Shown here: piece by piece, positions 33,644-43,422 of the stretch
Layout of the letters: each line of letters starts with the position of its first letter
Position numbering within the stretch: position 1 is the stretch's first letter
Source of the DNA: Leptospira sp. GIMC2001
GTDB lineage: Bacteria; Spirochaetota; Leptospiria; Leptospirales; Leptospiraceae
Assembly (NCBI RefSeq): GCF_028462125.1
Contig: NZ_CP115468.1
Coordinates: 620,001 to 684,000 of the forward strand
DNA length: 64,000 nt
Direction: 5' to 3'
Notes under the pieces: model-generated
Seen by the model: the letters and a program-made list of their open reading frames with translations, nothing else
What the model was told of the DNA's origin: nothing
Database searches by the model: none
Translations under genes and position numbers: made by a program

Positions 33644-35349
33644 CTAAATTTATTAGAGATTTGGAATTGGAATTTCGAGATTGGATGGTATTTCTTTTCT
33701 CGATTATGATTTTTGGATCGGCTTTATTAGTTTTTTTATATGAAGAAAGACCTGGAATTCAACCAAAGCAAAAATTAGTGGGAACAGTAATCTATCGAAA
33801 TCGGGTAGCACAGCGAAAGAATTCTTCTACTGTGATTTGGGATAACGTAGCGCAACGAGAAAATGTCTATAATTTTGATTCAATTCGTACGGATGATTTG
33901 GCGGAGGCAATTATCATATTAGAAAATGGAACACAGATCGAGCTTGATCCTTTTAGCATGATTGTTCTGAACATATCAGATGATGAATCCAAAATTGTTT
34001 TGGATCGAGGATCCGTTATTGTCCGACCAAGTGAGAATTCTAAAGTTCAATTGATTCGCGGGAATCGAATTCATTTCAATATCAAAGGATTGCTTAGGAT
34101 TTTTGGGCAAGATGAAAATCGATATGTCGTGCTTTCTGACAAAGGATTTAGTATGGTCGAAGGCGATATCGATTCGATTCAATCCTCAGAAATAAATAAA
34201 TTCCAAAGCGAGGATATTCTAGATATACCTGGTGATACAATTGTAAAAATCAATTCTCGCGCTATAGAAAGGATAAAAAATTCAATAGAAATAATTTATC
34301 CTACGGATAACACACGTTATTTTGTTGACGGCAAATTGGAATTAGAAGTTAGATTCCACTGGAAAGCTGATGTTGCAGTTGAGAAGATATTGATAGCAAA
34401 AGATCCTTTTTTCCAAAATCTGATTGTTGAGAAACAAGTAAACCAAGATAAATTTAGGATAAATCTTACTGATGGCAATTACTACTGGAAAGTATTAGGT
34501 GCCGATTCTGAATCCTCGCCTGCAAGATTTAAGATTAAATCAAGAGAAGATATCAAAACCATAGAACCTATACCGAATGAGAAACTTTTTCTTGATCCTG
34601 GTGATCTTACTGCATTTCTATGGAGTGAATCAGAATTAGCGGAATCATATCGATTAGAAATTGCTTCAGACTCAGGTTTTCAGAATACGATTAAGAAAAT
34701 GGTAACCCACAGACCTGGTCTTTCTGTTTCGATGCCTGAAGGAAAGTATTTCTGGAGAGTTGTCTCAGTCGGATCCCTTGCTGGCACTGATTATAATTCG
34801 AATATATCGGAATTCGAAATTGTTCGCCCAATTGAGAATCTAAGTATCGTAGAGGAAAATAAAATAATAGAAGAAATTCCTAATAATGATTTGCCGCAAT
34901 CAGAAATCTCAAGTGACAATCAAGATTCCAAGAAGACTGCAAAGGAAGCTAAAGTAAAGGATGAAAAAAATAATAATTTAGAATCAACCATCAAAAGAGA
35001 TAGTGAAGAATCAGTGACTGTACTGAATAAACCGATTCCAATCTATCCTTTATCGAGTGTTGACATGGCAGGCAAAGAACGATTGGTTTTTCGTTGGAAG
35101 CATACTCCTGGTGCAGAATACTATGAATTTATTTTCAGAAATGAGACTGGTATTGGTCAAGAATTATTAAGAAAGAAAGTCGATTCCAATCAATTTATCA
35201 TTGGTGATTTATCGATTCTCGATATTGGTAATTTTTCTTGGGAAGTGATCGCCTATGGCAAAAATTCCTTAGCAGCTTCGACTGGAAAAATAAATATAAA
35301 AATTCTTTTATCTGATGAACCAGATGCTCCCGATTTAGAAATAAGATGA
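33640..35349 (+). CDS. FecR-domain membrane protein with FN3-like repeats
   Basis: 569 residues. One membrane helix (~15-34) then a periplasmic FecR domain (~55-190: LENGTQIELDPFSMIVLN, LDRGSVIVRP), then three FN3-like segments (~215-300, ~310-400, ~465-560) each with a W-[KRS]...FF/FQN and YYWKV/YFWRV/FSWEV pattern. A basic/acidic low-complexity linker (~405-450) joins the second and third. Starts at an ATGA overlap with the cyclase and ends in one with the next gene. Role: likely an envelope sensor or scaffold passing a periplasmic cue to the cyclase; this is inference from context. Confidence 0.85.
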   Translation: MTKFIRDLELEFRDWMVFLFSIMIFGSALLVFLYEERPGIQPKQKLVGTVIYRNRVAQRKNSSTVIWDNVAQRENVYNFDSIRTDDLAEAIIILENGTQIELDPFSMIVLNISDDESKIVLDRGSVIVRPSENSKVQLIRGNRIHFNIKGLLRIFGQDENRYVVLSDKGFSMVEGDIDSIQSSEINKFQSEDILDIPGDTIVKINSRAIERIKNSIEIIYPTDNTRYFVDGKLELEVRFHWKADVAVEKILIAKDPFFQNLIVEKQVNQDKFRINLTDGNYYWKVLGADSESSPARFKIKSREDIKTIEPIPNEKLFLDPGDLTAFLWSESELAESYRLEIASDSGFQNTIKKMVTHRPGLSVSMPEGKYFWRVVSVGSLAGTDYNSNISEFEIVRPIENLSIVEENKIIEEIPNNDLPQSEISSDNQDSKKTAKEAKVKDEKNNNLESTIKRDSEESVTVLNKPIPIYPLSSVDMAGKERLVFRWKHTPGAEYYEFIFRNETGIGQELLRKKVDSNQFIIGDLSILDIGNFSWEVIAYGKNSLAASTGKINIKILLSDEPDAPDLEIR

Positions 35350-36197
35350 AAAGATTTCTTTTAATATTATTCGCAACTCTTCTCTCACCTATAGGTATCT
35401 TTTCTGATTCAATACCATTTGGCGTTGAATGGAAAGAAGTGAAGGGAAGCAAAGGTTATCTAGTGCATTGGCGAGTTTTAGATTCTCTGAAAACCGAAGT
35501 CACAGATCTGGATCCAAACGAAATTAATAAAGCAATAAAAGATAAAAAATATTTTGAGAAATCTATTGCAACAAACAATGTACAGTTGGAATTAGACATA
35601 GGATTCTATGCGATCCGCGTTGCTAGCAAAAATGCTTTCGGTAAGCCAGGAAAATTTTCTGAATGGAGACGTTTTGAAATAAAATCCAATCAAAAAAACC
35701 AAACATTAGATTTATCGCAACAAGCAGACAAAAAGCTAGATACAAACTATGCTTACAATTATTGGGAAGCAATGATTCCAGGATACGTCCAATGGAAGCA
35801 AGGCAGTAAATACAATGCAACATTTTACGGAATTTTGATTCCGACAATAGCATATATTGGATTTCGAGAAAAGATTAGAGGGGATGCAATAGCCAAAGAT
35901 GTCTGGAACGATCCATTTTTGCTTGGGTTTGGCCTATCCAATCAACCAATTGAAATCCAAACTCTTGCTTGGATCAGAAGGCAAAACGAAAAATCAAAAT
36001 ATAAAATGTCACAGAATCTTCAAACTTTTGCGGTCGCCGGATTGTTTTCTTTATTTTTGATCCATGGATTGGATTTGTATTTCTTCGGTGGTCAAGGTAT
36101 CATTCAATCTGCATCTTGGTCAGAGGATAATTTCAATCGAAGCCCATTATCTGAATTACGACAAGGCGTTCAATTTCAAGTGAGAATAGATCTATGA
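35346..36197 (+). CDS. Membrane protein of unknown function, FN3-like N-terminus
   Basis: 283 residues. Signal peptide (~1-20), FN3-like segment (FGVEWKEVKGSKGYLVHWRV ... IGFYAIRVASKNAFGKPGKFSEWRRF, ~24-110) similar to the repeats of the preceding protein, then hydrophobic stretches (~155-170 and ~225-245) around YVQWKQGSKYNATFYGI, reminiscent of DUF5683-type membrane proteins. Coupled by ATGA overlaps to both neighbours, so made stoichiometrically with them. No catalytic motif. Confidence 0.75.
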   Translation: MKRFLLILFATLLSPIGIFSDSIPFGVEWKEVKGSKGYLVHWRVLDSLKTEVTDLDPNEINKAIKDKKYFEKSIATNNVQLELDIGFYAIRVASKNAFGKPGKFSEWRRFEIKSNQKNQTLDLSQQADKKLDTNYAYNYWEAMIPGYVQWKQGSKYNATFYGILIPTIAYIGFREKIRGDAIAKDVWNDPFLLGFGLSNQPIEIQTLAWIRRQNEKSKYKMSQNLQTFAVAGLFSLFLIHGLDLYFFGGQGIIQSASWSEDNFNRSPLSELRQGVQFQVRIDL

Positions 36198-37267
36198 AAT
36201 CAAAACATTTCCCCATTCCTGTAATTTTTTCGATTATGGCACTAGTTCTAATTCCGATCGTTGGATATTTTCTTGTTGCGAACACTCATTATCTTAAGTT
36301 TTGGAATTTTTTTACAATAATCCAATTTTATTCTATATACCAATTGCTTTTTAATATTCTATTATTATCAACTGCTGTTGGAATGATTTTTGTACAGAGA
36401 TGGGCATTTATATTATTTCTTTTAGAAGGATTTCTTTTTTCTGCTTATTGTGTTATCATGATTGTATTGTCTCTTACTGGATTAATATCCAAGCAATTCA
36501 ATGGAATTGACTACAGTATACTTGCGCTGATTTCTGGAACGGCTTCTTTGTTTCTCATATATCTTGTTAGACGAGAATTGTCTATGCCTTATTTTTCCAT
36601 CATTGGAAGGGGCTGGAGATTAGCCAAACGAGATAGTTTGCAAATTCCATTGGTCTGGATAAATAGTCTTGGGCAAATGGGGAAAGCTATAACTGAGAAT
36701 ATTTCCGTGACAGGTTGTTTAATTCCCATTCCGATCGAAGAGGAAGCCTTTGTTCTGCCAGGAGAATCTTTGAAATTGACAATGGATATTGATGTTGTTG
36801 GAAGTATTCAACCAATCGAAATATCCGGACAAGTTGTACGAATTCGAGAATCAAATTTTGAAACTGGGCTTGCCGCAGGAATTATGTTTGATGAATTCTT
36901 GTCCAAGAAGGATAAAATATTATTTAGAAACTTTTTGTCCCATAAATATGCACCTAGATATTCTGCGAAATATCCAATCCAATACAATATCGGTGAGTCG
37001 CGTCATCGAGGACAACTATACAATCTATCACGCACGGGATTGTATGTCGAATGCATTGATCTGCCAACAATTGGATCAGTGATACCTATACAAATTTTGG
37101 TTCCGGCAAGAACTATCCGCTTGAAAGCAACTGTCGTATGGACCAATCCTTCTGGCAGATTTGATAAAAAGCGTGGAATGGGTCTGGAAATTAAAAGTTG
37201 GGATAACCCATTCCCGTACTTTTTATTATTATTGTATCTATTCTGGAAAGATGAGACAATTCGTTAA
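36194..37267 (+). CDS. Membrane-bound protein with two PilZ-like domains
   Basis: 357 residues. About four hydrophobic helices at the N-terminus (~10-30, 38-60, 65-90, 100-120), then two PilZ-type beta domains: ~160-240 (NISVTGCLIPIP; a G-x-x-x-x-F-D-E end) and ~255-345 (RYSAKYPIQYNI; NLSRTGLYVEC; GMGLEIK). The second has the R-x-x-x-R-x/ D/N-x-S-x-x-G features needed for c-di-GMP only partly: RYSAKYP provides a single Arg and NLSRTG replaces D-x-S-x-x-G, so ligand binding is uncertain. Last of the coupled cyclase-FecR operon; a readout for cyclic nucleotides is inferred. Confidence 0.82.
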   Translation: MKSKHFPIPVIFSIMALVLIPIVGYFLVANTHYLKFWNFFTIIQFYSIYQLLFNILLLSTAVGMIFVQRWAFILFLLEGFLFSAYCVIMIVLSLTGLISKQFNGIDYSILALISGTASLFLIYLVRRELSMPYFSIIGRGWRLAKRDSLQIPLVWINSLGQMGKAITENISVTGCLIPIPIEEEAFVLPGESLKLTMDIDVVGSIQPIEISGQVVRIRESNFETGLAAGIMFDEFLSKKDKILFRNFLSHKYAPRYSAKYPIQYNIGESRHRGQLYNLSRTGLYVECIDLPTIGSVIPIQILVPARTIRLKATVVWTNPSGRFDKKRGMGLEIKSWDNPFPYFLLLLYLFWKDETIR

Positions 37268-37283
37268 AGAGAAATAATCAATC

Positions 37284-38258
37284 ATGATACATAGATTTCG
37301 CAATTTAAGAAAATCGGATGCCGTACGTCGAATGGTAGCAGAAACTACGATAACAGCAGATGACTTTATTCTTCCAATCTTTATTACGGAGGGTAGTAAG
37401 CTAAAGGAAGAAATTTCATCTATGCCGAATTATTTTCGGATGAGTTTGGATATGATCAGTCAAGAAATTGAAGAAATTTCAAAACTTGGCGTACAATCTG
37501 TTCTACTTTTTACGAAAGTTGAAGATGATAAGAAAACAGATGATTGCAGAGAAGCTCTCAATGAGAAAGGACTTATGGTTCGTTCGATTCAAAGAATCAA
37601 ATCTTTGAATCCGAATTTGATTGTAATGACTGACGTTGCATTGGATCCGTTTTCGCCTTATGGTCATGATGGGATTGTAAGAAATTCTAAGATTCTCAAT
37701 GATGAAACTGTGGATGTCCTTGCTCGCATGAGTGAGTTGCATGCTGTCGCAGGAGCAGATTTTGTTGCACCTTCCGACATGATGGATGGAAGAATTATAA
37801 GAATCAGAGAACGATTAGAAGAGACTGGTAATTCCGAAGTGGGAATTCTATCCTATTCAGCTAAGTATGCGTCATCGTTATATGGTCCATTTCGAGACGC
37901 ATTGGAATCTGCACCTGGGTTTGGTGATAAAAAAACATATCAGATGGATTATCGAAATCGACTTGAGGCAATCCGAGAGGTAGTTCAAGACGTTAAAGAG
38001 GGAGCCGATATCGTCATGATCAAACCTGCAGGAATGTATCTTGATATTATCCGCGAGGTTCGAAATACTGTGACAGTTCCTGTTGCCGCCTATCAAGTCA
38101 GTGGTGAATATGCGATGATCAAAGCCTCGGCTATTAATGGCTGGATCAGTGAAGAGACAGCTATTCTAGAATCGATTTATGCGATCAAGAGGGCAGGGGC
38201 AGATTTGATCGCATCGTATTTTACAAAAGATGTAATTCGCTTGTTGAAGAACGATTAG
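37284..38258 (+). CDS. hemB: Delta-aminolevulinic acid dehydratase (porphobilinogen synthase)
   Basis: 324 residues, full family length. Catalyses condensation of two 5-aminolevulinate molecules to porphobilinogen in haem synthesis. Schiff-base Lys247 in VMIKPAGMYLD and the second conserved Lys194 in SYSAKYASSLYGPFR. The segment at the usual metal site reads TDVALDPFSPYGHDG with Asp in place of the zinc-binding Cys cluster, so this is the magnesium-dependent type. Begins 16 nt after the PilZ-protein stop and may share its transcript, although no functional link is obvious. Confidence 0.96.
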   Translation: MIHRFRNLRKSDAVRRMVAETTITADDFILPIFITEGSKLKEEISSMPNYFRMSLDMISQEIEEISKLGVQSVLLFTKVEDDKKTDDCREALNEKGLMVRSIQRIKSLNPNLIVMTDVALDPFSPYGHDGIVRNSKILNDETVDVLARMSELHAVAGADFVAPSDMMDGRIIRIRERLEETGNSEVGILSYSAKYASSLYGPFRDALESAPGFGDKKTYQMDYRNRLEAIREVVQDVKEGADIVMIKPAGMYLDIIREVRNTVTVPVAAYQVSGEYAMIKASAINGWISEETAILESIYAIKRAGADLIASYFTKDVIRLLKND

Positions 38259-38266
38259 AAAATGAA

Positions 38267-38287
38267 CACAATAATAGTTCTATTGTG
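38267..38287. terminator. Stem-loop between hemB and convergent gene
   Basis: CACAATA-(7 nt)-TATTGTG, perfect 7-bp arms just past the hemB stop. AT-rich and without a clear T-tract, so a weak or bidirectional terminator at best. Confidence 0.4.
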
Positions 38288-38323
38288 AATCCAAATTATC
38301 AACGATCATTCCAAATAACAAAT

Positions 38324-38752
38324 TCAGGAATTGTATTGGATGCTAACCATAACTTCTTTCATTTTATCCAATTGCTCTTCTGAGATGAGAATCTCAATTT
38401 CTCCTATTAGAAAGGATAGGTAGGCAGATTGAAGAACACTTAGGCTATCTGCATCGCCATGCATTACCATATTATAATTATTGATTGCATTATGTCTTAT
38501 CCATTCTGATCTAAACTCGAACCACAATCCGCTGATTGCACTGTCAACTTCGGTCTCACCTGCATCTTTTAAAGTGTTCGCTAAATCTTGGATTCCTTTC
38601 AGTTTGGATTTCGCAAAATACTTCAATTGCTTAATCCCTCTCTCGTTCAATCCAGGAAAGGAATCTATCATCTCATCCAGCTCAATGAGGTCTTTTTTAT
38701 TTCGACAGAGTTGTAAGAGGCCTTCGATTTTCTGATTTATTCTTAATACCAT
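38324..38752 (-). CDS. Small helical hypothetical protein
   Basis: 142 residues, no signal peptide, nearly all alpha-helical by composition (KDLIELDEMIDSFPGLNERGIKQLKYFAKSKLKGIQDLA...). A strong ribosome site (AAGGAGAAGGA) before ATG 38752 supports it as a real gene. It resembles in character, but not clearly in sequence, the truncated gene at 63680. No known domain. Confidence 0.65.
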   Translation of the reverse strand: MVLRINQKIEGLLQLCRNKKDLIELDEMIDSFPGLNERGIKQLKYFAKSKLKGIQDLANTLKDAGETEVDSAISGLWFEFRSEWIRHNAINNYNMVMHGDADSLSVLQSAYLSFLIGEIEILISEEQLDKMKEVMVSIQYNS

Positions 38753-38862
38753 ATTCGTTCCTTCTCCTTAGACAGATCCTTTCAGTCTTTCAATTATATT
38801 CTAAAAATTTCTTATTTACTTTCTTGCATTCTGGAAAATAGTAATTAGCCTATGATTAAGAT

Positions 38863-41800
38863 GTGGAAAAGTCTTTTTATTCAGTGAAAATGAAACATTA
38901 TTTACAGAAAGAATTGTATGACTTGGTTCGATCCGATGAATCTGTTTTTGATTTCATCCAAGAATCAAGTTTGGATGGTCTCTGGTATTGGGATATTGAA
39001 CATCCGGAAGAAGAATGGATGAATCCCAAGTTTTGGACTACTTTGGGATATGATCCGGTTACCAAAGAACATAAATCGAGTGAATGGAAAGGTCTTATCC
39101 ATCCAGATGATCTAATCCTAGTTGAGAATAATTTTGCAAAGCATCTGGAGAACTCAGACCATCCTTACGACCAAGTAGTTCGCTACAAACATATGAACGG
39201 GTCTACTGTTTATATTCGTTGCCGAGGAATTGCAATTAGGGATGAATTGGGAAAACCTAAGCGAATGTTAGGTGCTCACATTGATATCACGAAAGAAAAA
39301 GAAACAGAAGCAAAACTTAAATTCCAATACGATCGTTTATCATTTTTCCTTTCGAATTCTGGTGACGAGGTTTTTGTTTTAGATTCCGATCTCAGAATTG
39401 TCGAGATATTTGAAAAGAAAGAACAAATTTCTTCCTTAAAGCCTTTTATAAAATTGGGTGAGAAAATCAATAATATTGCATTACCTGAAGAGTACAAAGT
39501 TACTATTGCGGAAGCGATTCAAAAAGCTATCTATGAGCCAGAAGGAATAAACTCAAGTTGTGATATTTTTTTCCCTCAGAATAAAGAATATTATAATCTA
39601 GATTTTATCTGCAATCGAGATGTAGATAAAGAAAAATTTGAGATCCTGTGCATTGTAAGAAATATAACAGAAAATAAGCGATCAGAGGCTGAACTGTTCA
39701 GCAGTAAACAATTTTATCAAGGACTCGTTCAAGCAAGTCCTGTTGGAATATTTAGAACAGATTCACATGGAAGTTGCATATATGTAGATCCTATGTGGGA
39801 AGATATAACCAAGTTACCTCTTGACAAAGCATTGGGAGATGGATGGATCCGCGCCTTGCATCCTGATGATAAGGATCGGGTGATTGATGAATGGTTGAAG
39901 GCTGTTCGAGAGCAGAGACCGTTCTCCCTAATCTATAGATTTCTGCCATCAACTAACAAAATTATATGGGTTCAATCGTATTCTGTTGCAGTTTACGATT
40001 CTTCTGGTTCGATTGAAGGTCATATAGGTACCATCAAAGATATCACTGAAAGAATTGAATTAGAAAAGGAATTGGAAAGAAAGAATCAAGAGCTGGAAAC
40101 GTATTTTTGTACAACAATAGATTTGTTTTGCATAGCGGATATCAACGGTAATTTTCTAAAAGTCAACAAAGCTTGGGAAGAAACCTTAGGTTATAATCAT
40201 ACCGAATTGATAGGAAAATCCTTTCTGTCATTAATCCATCCCGATGACCTAGATAGCACTCTGGATGCGATGCGATCACTTTCCCAAGGGTCAAAGATTT
40301 TAAATTTTACCAATCGTTACAAGACAATTGATGGAGCATATAGATTTATTGAATGGAGGTCTTCACCTAATGGAGATCTGATTTATGCAGCAGCAAGAGA
40401 TGTGACGGAACGAATGCTTCGAGATGAAGAATTGATTTTTACGAAGCGTATGTTAGAACAGACAAATAAAGTTGCTCGTGTTGGCGGATGGCAGTACAAC
40501 TTAATTCAGGATAAACTCTATTGGACTTCTATCACTAGAGAAATTCATGAATTGGACGATAACTACATTCCAGATCTTGAGGTTGCTATGAATTTTTTTA
40601 GCACTTCAGAATACAAGGAAACAATCAATAAATTATTAAAAGACGCGATTGAGAAAGGAAGTAGATGGAATGCTGAACTAAAAATTCGAACAGCAAAAGG
40701 TAGAGAGATCTGGGTCAATTCAATTGGGCAGCCAGAGTTTATTGATGGAAAATGTGTCAATGTGTTCGGAACTTTTCAAGACATTGAAGAGAAGAAGGCT
40801 AGTGAACTAAAGATCATCGAAAGCGATAGACAACTTAAGTTAGTCTTGACTCAATTGAAAGGGATCTTAGATGCGACGTCCGAGGTGTCCATCATAGCAA
40901 CTGATGTGAATGGAATCATAACTCATTTTAATTCCGGTGCTGAAAGAATGTTAGGTTACAAAAGTAATGAAGTAATTGGGATTTGCACTCCGGAAATTTT
41001 CCATTTAAAAGAAGAGGTTATGCAGCGAAGTGAGAGCCTCTCCAATCAACTTGAGAAACCAATTTCAGGCTTCCAGACATTTATTACCTTTCCGATCTGG
41101 GAGGAATCTTCATCAATGGAGTGGACCTATGTTCGTAAGGACGGATCAAAATTTCCAGTCCAATTGATGATTACGTCCGTTAAGGATAGATTAGGAAGAA
41201 TCACTGGTTATCTCGGAATAGCTACAAATATTTCCAAAATCAAAGATGCTCAGCTCGCAATCCAAGAATCGGAAAATAAATTTCGAACTCTCTATGAATT
41301 GTCTAGGACAGGAATAGCACTCAATGATCTCACATCTGGACGCTTTATTGATGTGAATCCAGCTTTATTGCATATCACGGGATACAATAAGAACGAATTA
41401 CTTACTCTTAGTTTTCAAGATATTACACCAGAAGAGTATTCTGCAGAGGATCAGACTAGAAGCCAATACCTGAAAGAATTTGGAATGATGGAATCTTATG
41501 AGAAGGAGTTGATTCGTAAGGATGGAAGTCGATTCCCGGTTTTATTGAACGTAGTAAAAGTAACGGATAGCGAGAATCGTGAAGTGATATGGTCTATGGT
41601 GCAAGATATTTCCGAACGAAAAGAACTGGAAATTGGTTTAATCAAATCGAAAGAAGAAGCCATTAATGCCAATCTAGCCAAGTCAGAATTTCTTGCAAAT
41701 ATGAGTCATGAGATTCGCACACCACTCAATGGTGTTATAGGTTTTACTGAACTACTGCTTAGAACCGAGCTGGATGCAATACAAATTCAATATTTGGAAA

Positions 41801-42852
41801 CTATCTTTCATTCTGCTAAATCATTGTTAGATCTTGTAAATGATGTGTTAGATTTTTCCAAAATTGAAGCAAGAAAAATGGAGTTGTATATTGAGAAAAT
41901 AAATCTCCAAGATTTTATAAACCAAGCGACAAATATTATCAAGCAGAGCCTAATAAAAAAGAATCTTAGATTGATCGTAAATGTTCATCCAGATCTTCCT
42001 ACTTATATTTATGCGGATTCAATTCGTTTGAGACAGATAATATTGAATCTTCTGGGCAATGCTATCAAATTTACTTCAGAAGGTGAGATTGAATTACGAA
42101 TTGAAATGTCATCTGATCTAATTGTTCAAGATGATTTTCAGTTTAGAGAGTTTCTATTCTCTCTTCGAGATACAGGCATTGGAATCTCGGAAGAAAATCA
42201 TAAGAAAATTTTTGAGGCATTCTCGCAAGAAGATTCTTCAACGGCTCGTCGATACGGGGGAACTGGTCTTGGACTATCGATATCCAATCAGCTACTATAC
42301 CTGATGGGGTCTAGGTTGGAATTAAAAAGTGAATTGGGATCTGGAAGTACGTTCTACTTTTCACTAAAATTACGTGTTGAAGAATCGGAAAAAACTGGAA
42401 CGATATCGGATACCGAAAAAAATTCACCTAACAAAACTAAGGATTCTCAACTTATCAAGAGAGAACCTATATCAAATGATACTTACACAATATTGATTGC
42501 CGAAGACAATCCTGTAAACATGTTGTTAACCAAAATTCTAGTCAAACAGAATCTTCCGAACGCAATAGTTATCGAAGCATCCAATGGTGAGGATGCATAC
42601 CATCGATTTTTGGAAACAACTCCTGACTTGATTTTTATGGATGTGCAAATGCCGATACTCAACGGCTTTGATGCTACTCTAAAAATACGAGAAACCACTA
42701 AAACAAAGATTCCCATCATAGCCTTGACGGCAGGAACCCTAGACTCCGAAAAACAGAAGTGCATGGCATGTGGTATGAACGATTTTATAACGAAGCCTGT
42801 GCTTCTAGAGGTTCTTCGAAATATTTTGACAAAATGGCTAATTGACAAGTAA
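38863..42852 (+). CDS. Multi-PAS hybrid sensor histidine kinase
   Basis: 1329 residues, soluble. Roughly seven PAS/PAC units (~25-150, 155-275, 280-400, 405-525, 530-655, 665-800, 805-925), many ending in D-I-[ST]-[ED]-[RK], then HisKA with SEFLANMSHEIRTPLNGVIGF (His949), HATPase (LRQIILNLLGNAIKFTSEG; DTGIGIS; GGTGLGLSISNQL), a linker, and a C-terminal receiver with ILIAEDNP and phospho-Asp1260 in IFMDVQMP, plus K in FITKPV. A hybrid kinase like this normally passes phosphate to a separate HPt/regulator; none is adjacent. GTG start at 38863 (ATG at 38890 is an alternative). Confidence 0.93.
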   Translation: MEKSFYSVKMKHYLQKELYDLVRSDESVFDFIQESSLDGLWYWDIEHPEEEWMNPKFWTTLGYDPVTKEHKSSEWKGLIHPDDLILVENNFAKHLENSDHPYDQVVRYKHMNGSTVYIRCRGIAIRDELGKPKRMLGAHIDITKEKETEAKLKFQYDRLSFFLSNSGDEVFVLDSDLRIVEIFEKKEQISSLKPFIKLGEKINNIALPEEYKVTIAEAIQKAIYEPEGINSSCDIFFPQNKEYYNLDFICNRDVDKEKFEILCIVRNITENKRSEAELFSSKQFYQGLVQASPVGIFRTDSHGSCIYVDPMWEDITKLPLDKALGDGWIRALHPDDKDRVIDEWLKAVREQRPFSLIYRFLPSTNKIIWVQSYSVAVYDSSGSIEGHIGTIKDITERIELEKELERKNQELETYFCTTIDLFCIADINGNFLKVNKAWEETLGYNHTELIGKSFLSLIHPDDLDSTLDAMRSLSQGSKILNFTNRYKTIDGAYRFIEWRSSPNGDLIYAAARDVTERMLRDEELIFTKRMLEQTNKVARVGGWQYNLIQDKLYWTSITREIHELDDNYIPDLEVAMNFFSTSEYKETINKLLKDAIEKGSRWNAELKIRTAKGREIWVNSIGQPEFIDGKCVNVFGTFQDIEEKKASELKIIESDRQLKLVLTQLKGILDATSEVSIIATDVNGIITHFNSGAERMLGYKSNEVIGICTPEIFHLKEEVMQRSESLSNQLEKPISGFQTFITFPIWEESSSMEWTYVRKDGSKFPVQLMITSVKDRLGRITGYLGIATNISKIKDAQLAIQESENKFRTLYELSRTGIALNDLTSGRFIDVNPALLHITGYNKNELLTLSFQDITPEEYSAEDQTRSQYLKEFGMMESYEKELIRKDGSRFPVLLNVVKVTDSENREVIWSMVQDISERKELEIGLIKSKEEAINANLAKSEFLANMSHEIRTPLNGVIGFTELLLRTELDAIQIQYLETIFHSAKSLLDLVNDVLDFSKIEARKMELYIEKINLQDFINQATNIIKQSLIKKNLRLIVNVHPDLPTYIYADSIRLRQIILNLLGNAIKFTSEGEIELRIEMSSDLIVQDDFQFREFLFSLRDTGIGISEENHKKIFEAFSQEDSSTARRYGGTGLGLSISNQLLYLMGSRLELKSELGSGSTFYFSLKLRVEESEKTGTISDTEKNSPNKTKDSQLIKREPISNDTYTILIAEDNPVNMLLTKILVKQNLPNAIVIEASNGEDAYHRFLETTPDLIFMDVQMPILNGFDATLKIRETTKTKIPIIALTAGTLDSEKQKCMACGMNDFITKPVLLEVLRNILTKWLIDK

Positions 42853-42923
42853 CAGAAAGCACTATGCCAAAATTGGATCCAAAACTATCTTGATGGAAAT
42901 TAATCCTATTTTGAAGTGGATGT

Positions 42924-43241
42924 ATGAATAAAGAATTTCAAAATATAACAGTAATTAAACAAGCAAATATCTACTATGATGGAAAAGTTACAAGTCGTAC
43001 AATTTTATTCCCAGACGGATCTAAGAAAACGCTTGGAATCATGCTACCTGGAGACTATGAATTCGGAACCGAACTCGCTGAAGATATGGAAATTTTGCAA
43101 GGGGAGTTGGATGTTTTTCTGCCGGGTGATCCTGATTGGAAAGCGATTGAGCCTGGGCAGGTTTTTCATGTTCCAGCAAATTCCAAATTCAAATTGAAAA
43201 TCAAGTCTACAACAGACTATTGTTGTTCCTATTTGAAATGA
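42924..43241 (+). CDS. ppnP: Pyrimidine/purine nucleoside phosphorylase (PpnP)
   Basis: 105 residues, standard length for the DUF1255/PpnP family (single cupin-like beta-barrel). [34 protein letters not shown] and [13 protein letters not shown] match the family. It cleaves several nucleosides with phosphate to free bases and pentose-1-phosphate, in salvage. Stands alone after the kinase gene. Confidence 0.93.
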   Translation: MNKEFQNITVIKQANIYYDGKVTSRTILFPDGSKKTLGIMLPGDYEFGTELAEDMEILQGELDVFLPGDPDWKAIEPGQVFHVPANSKFKLKIKSTTDYCCSYLK

Positions 43242-43422
43242 TTCGGTTTTGATTCGGAATTCAGACAATTTATTTGGATTCAATTTCCAAATTATTAAAT
43301 TTCCATTTATTTAAGTTTGTGTTTTTATGGCTTTAGAACTTGTCTAATTTAAACATTGGACATTTGTATTATGAATAAACCAGGGAATCTGGAAAACAGA
43401 TTTTCTATAAGGAGTATATAAA

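Noticed and set aside
42483..42848. 121-codon minus-strand ORF at the end of the hybrid kinase
   Set aside because: Lies over the receiver domain of the kinase, whose motifs are intact; the antisense frame shows no domain.
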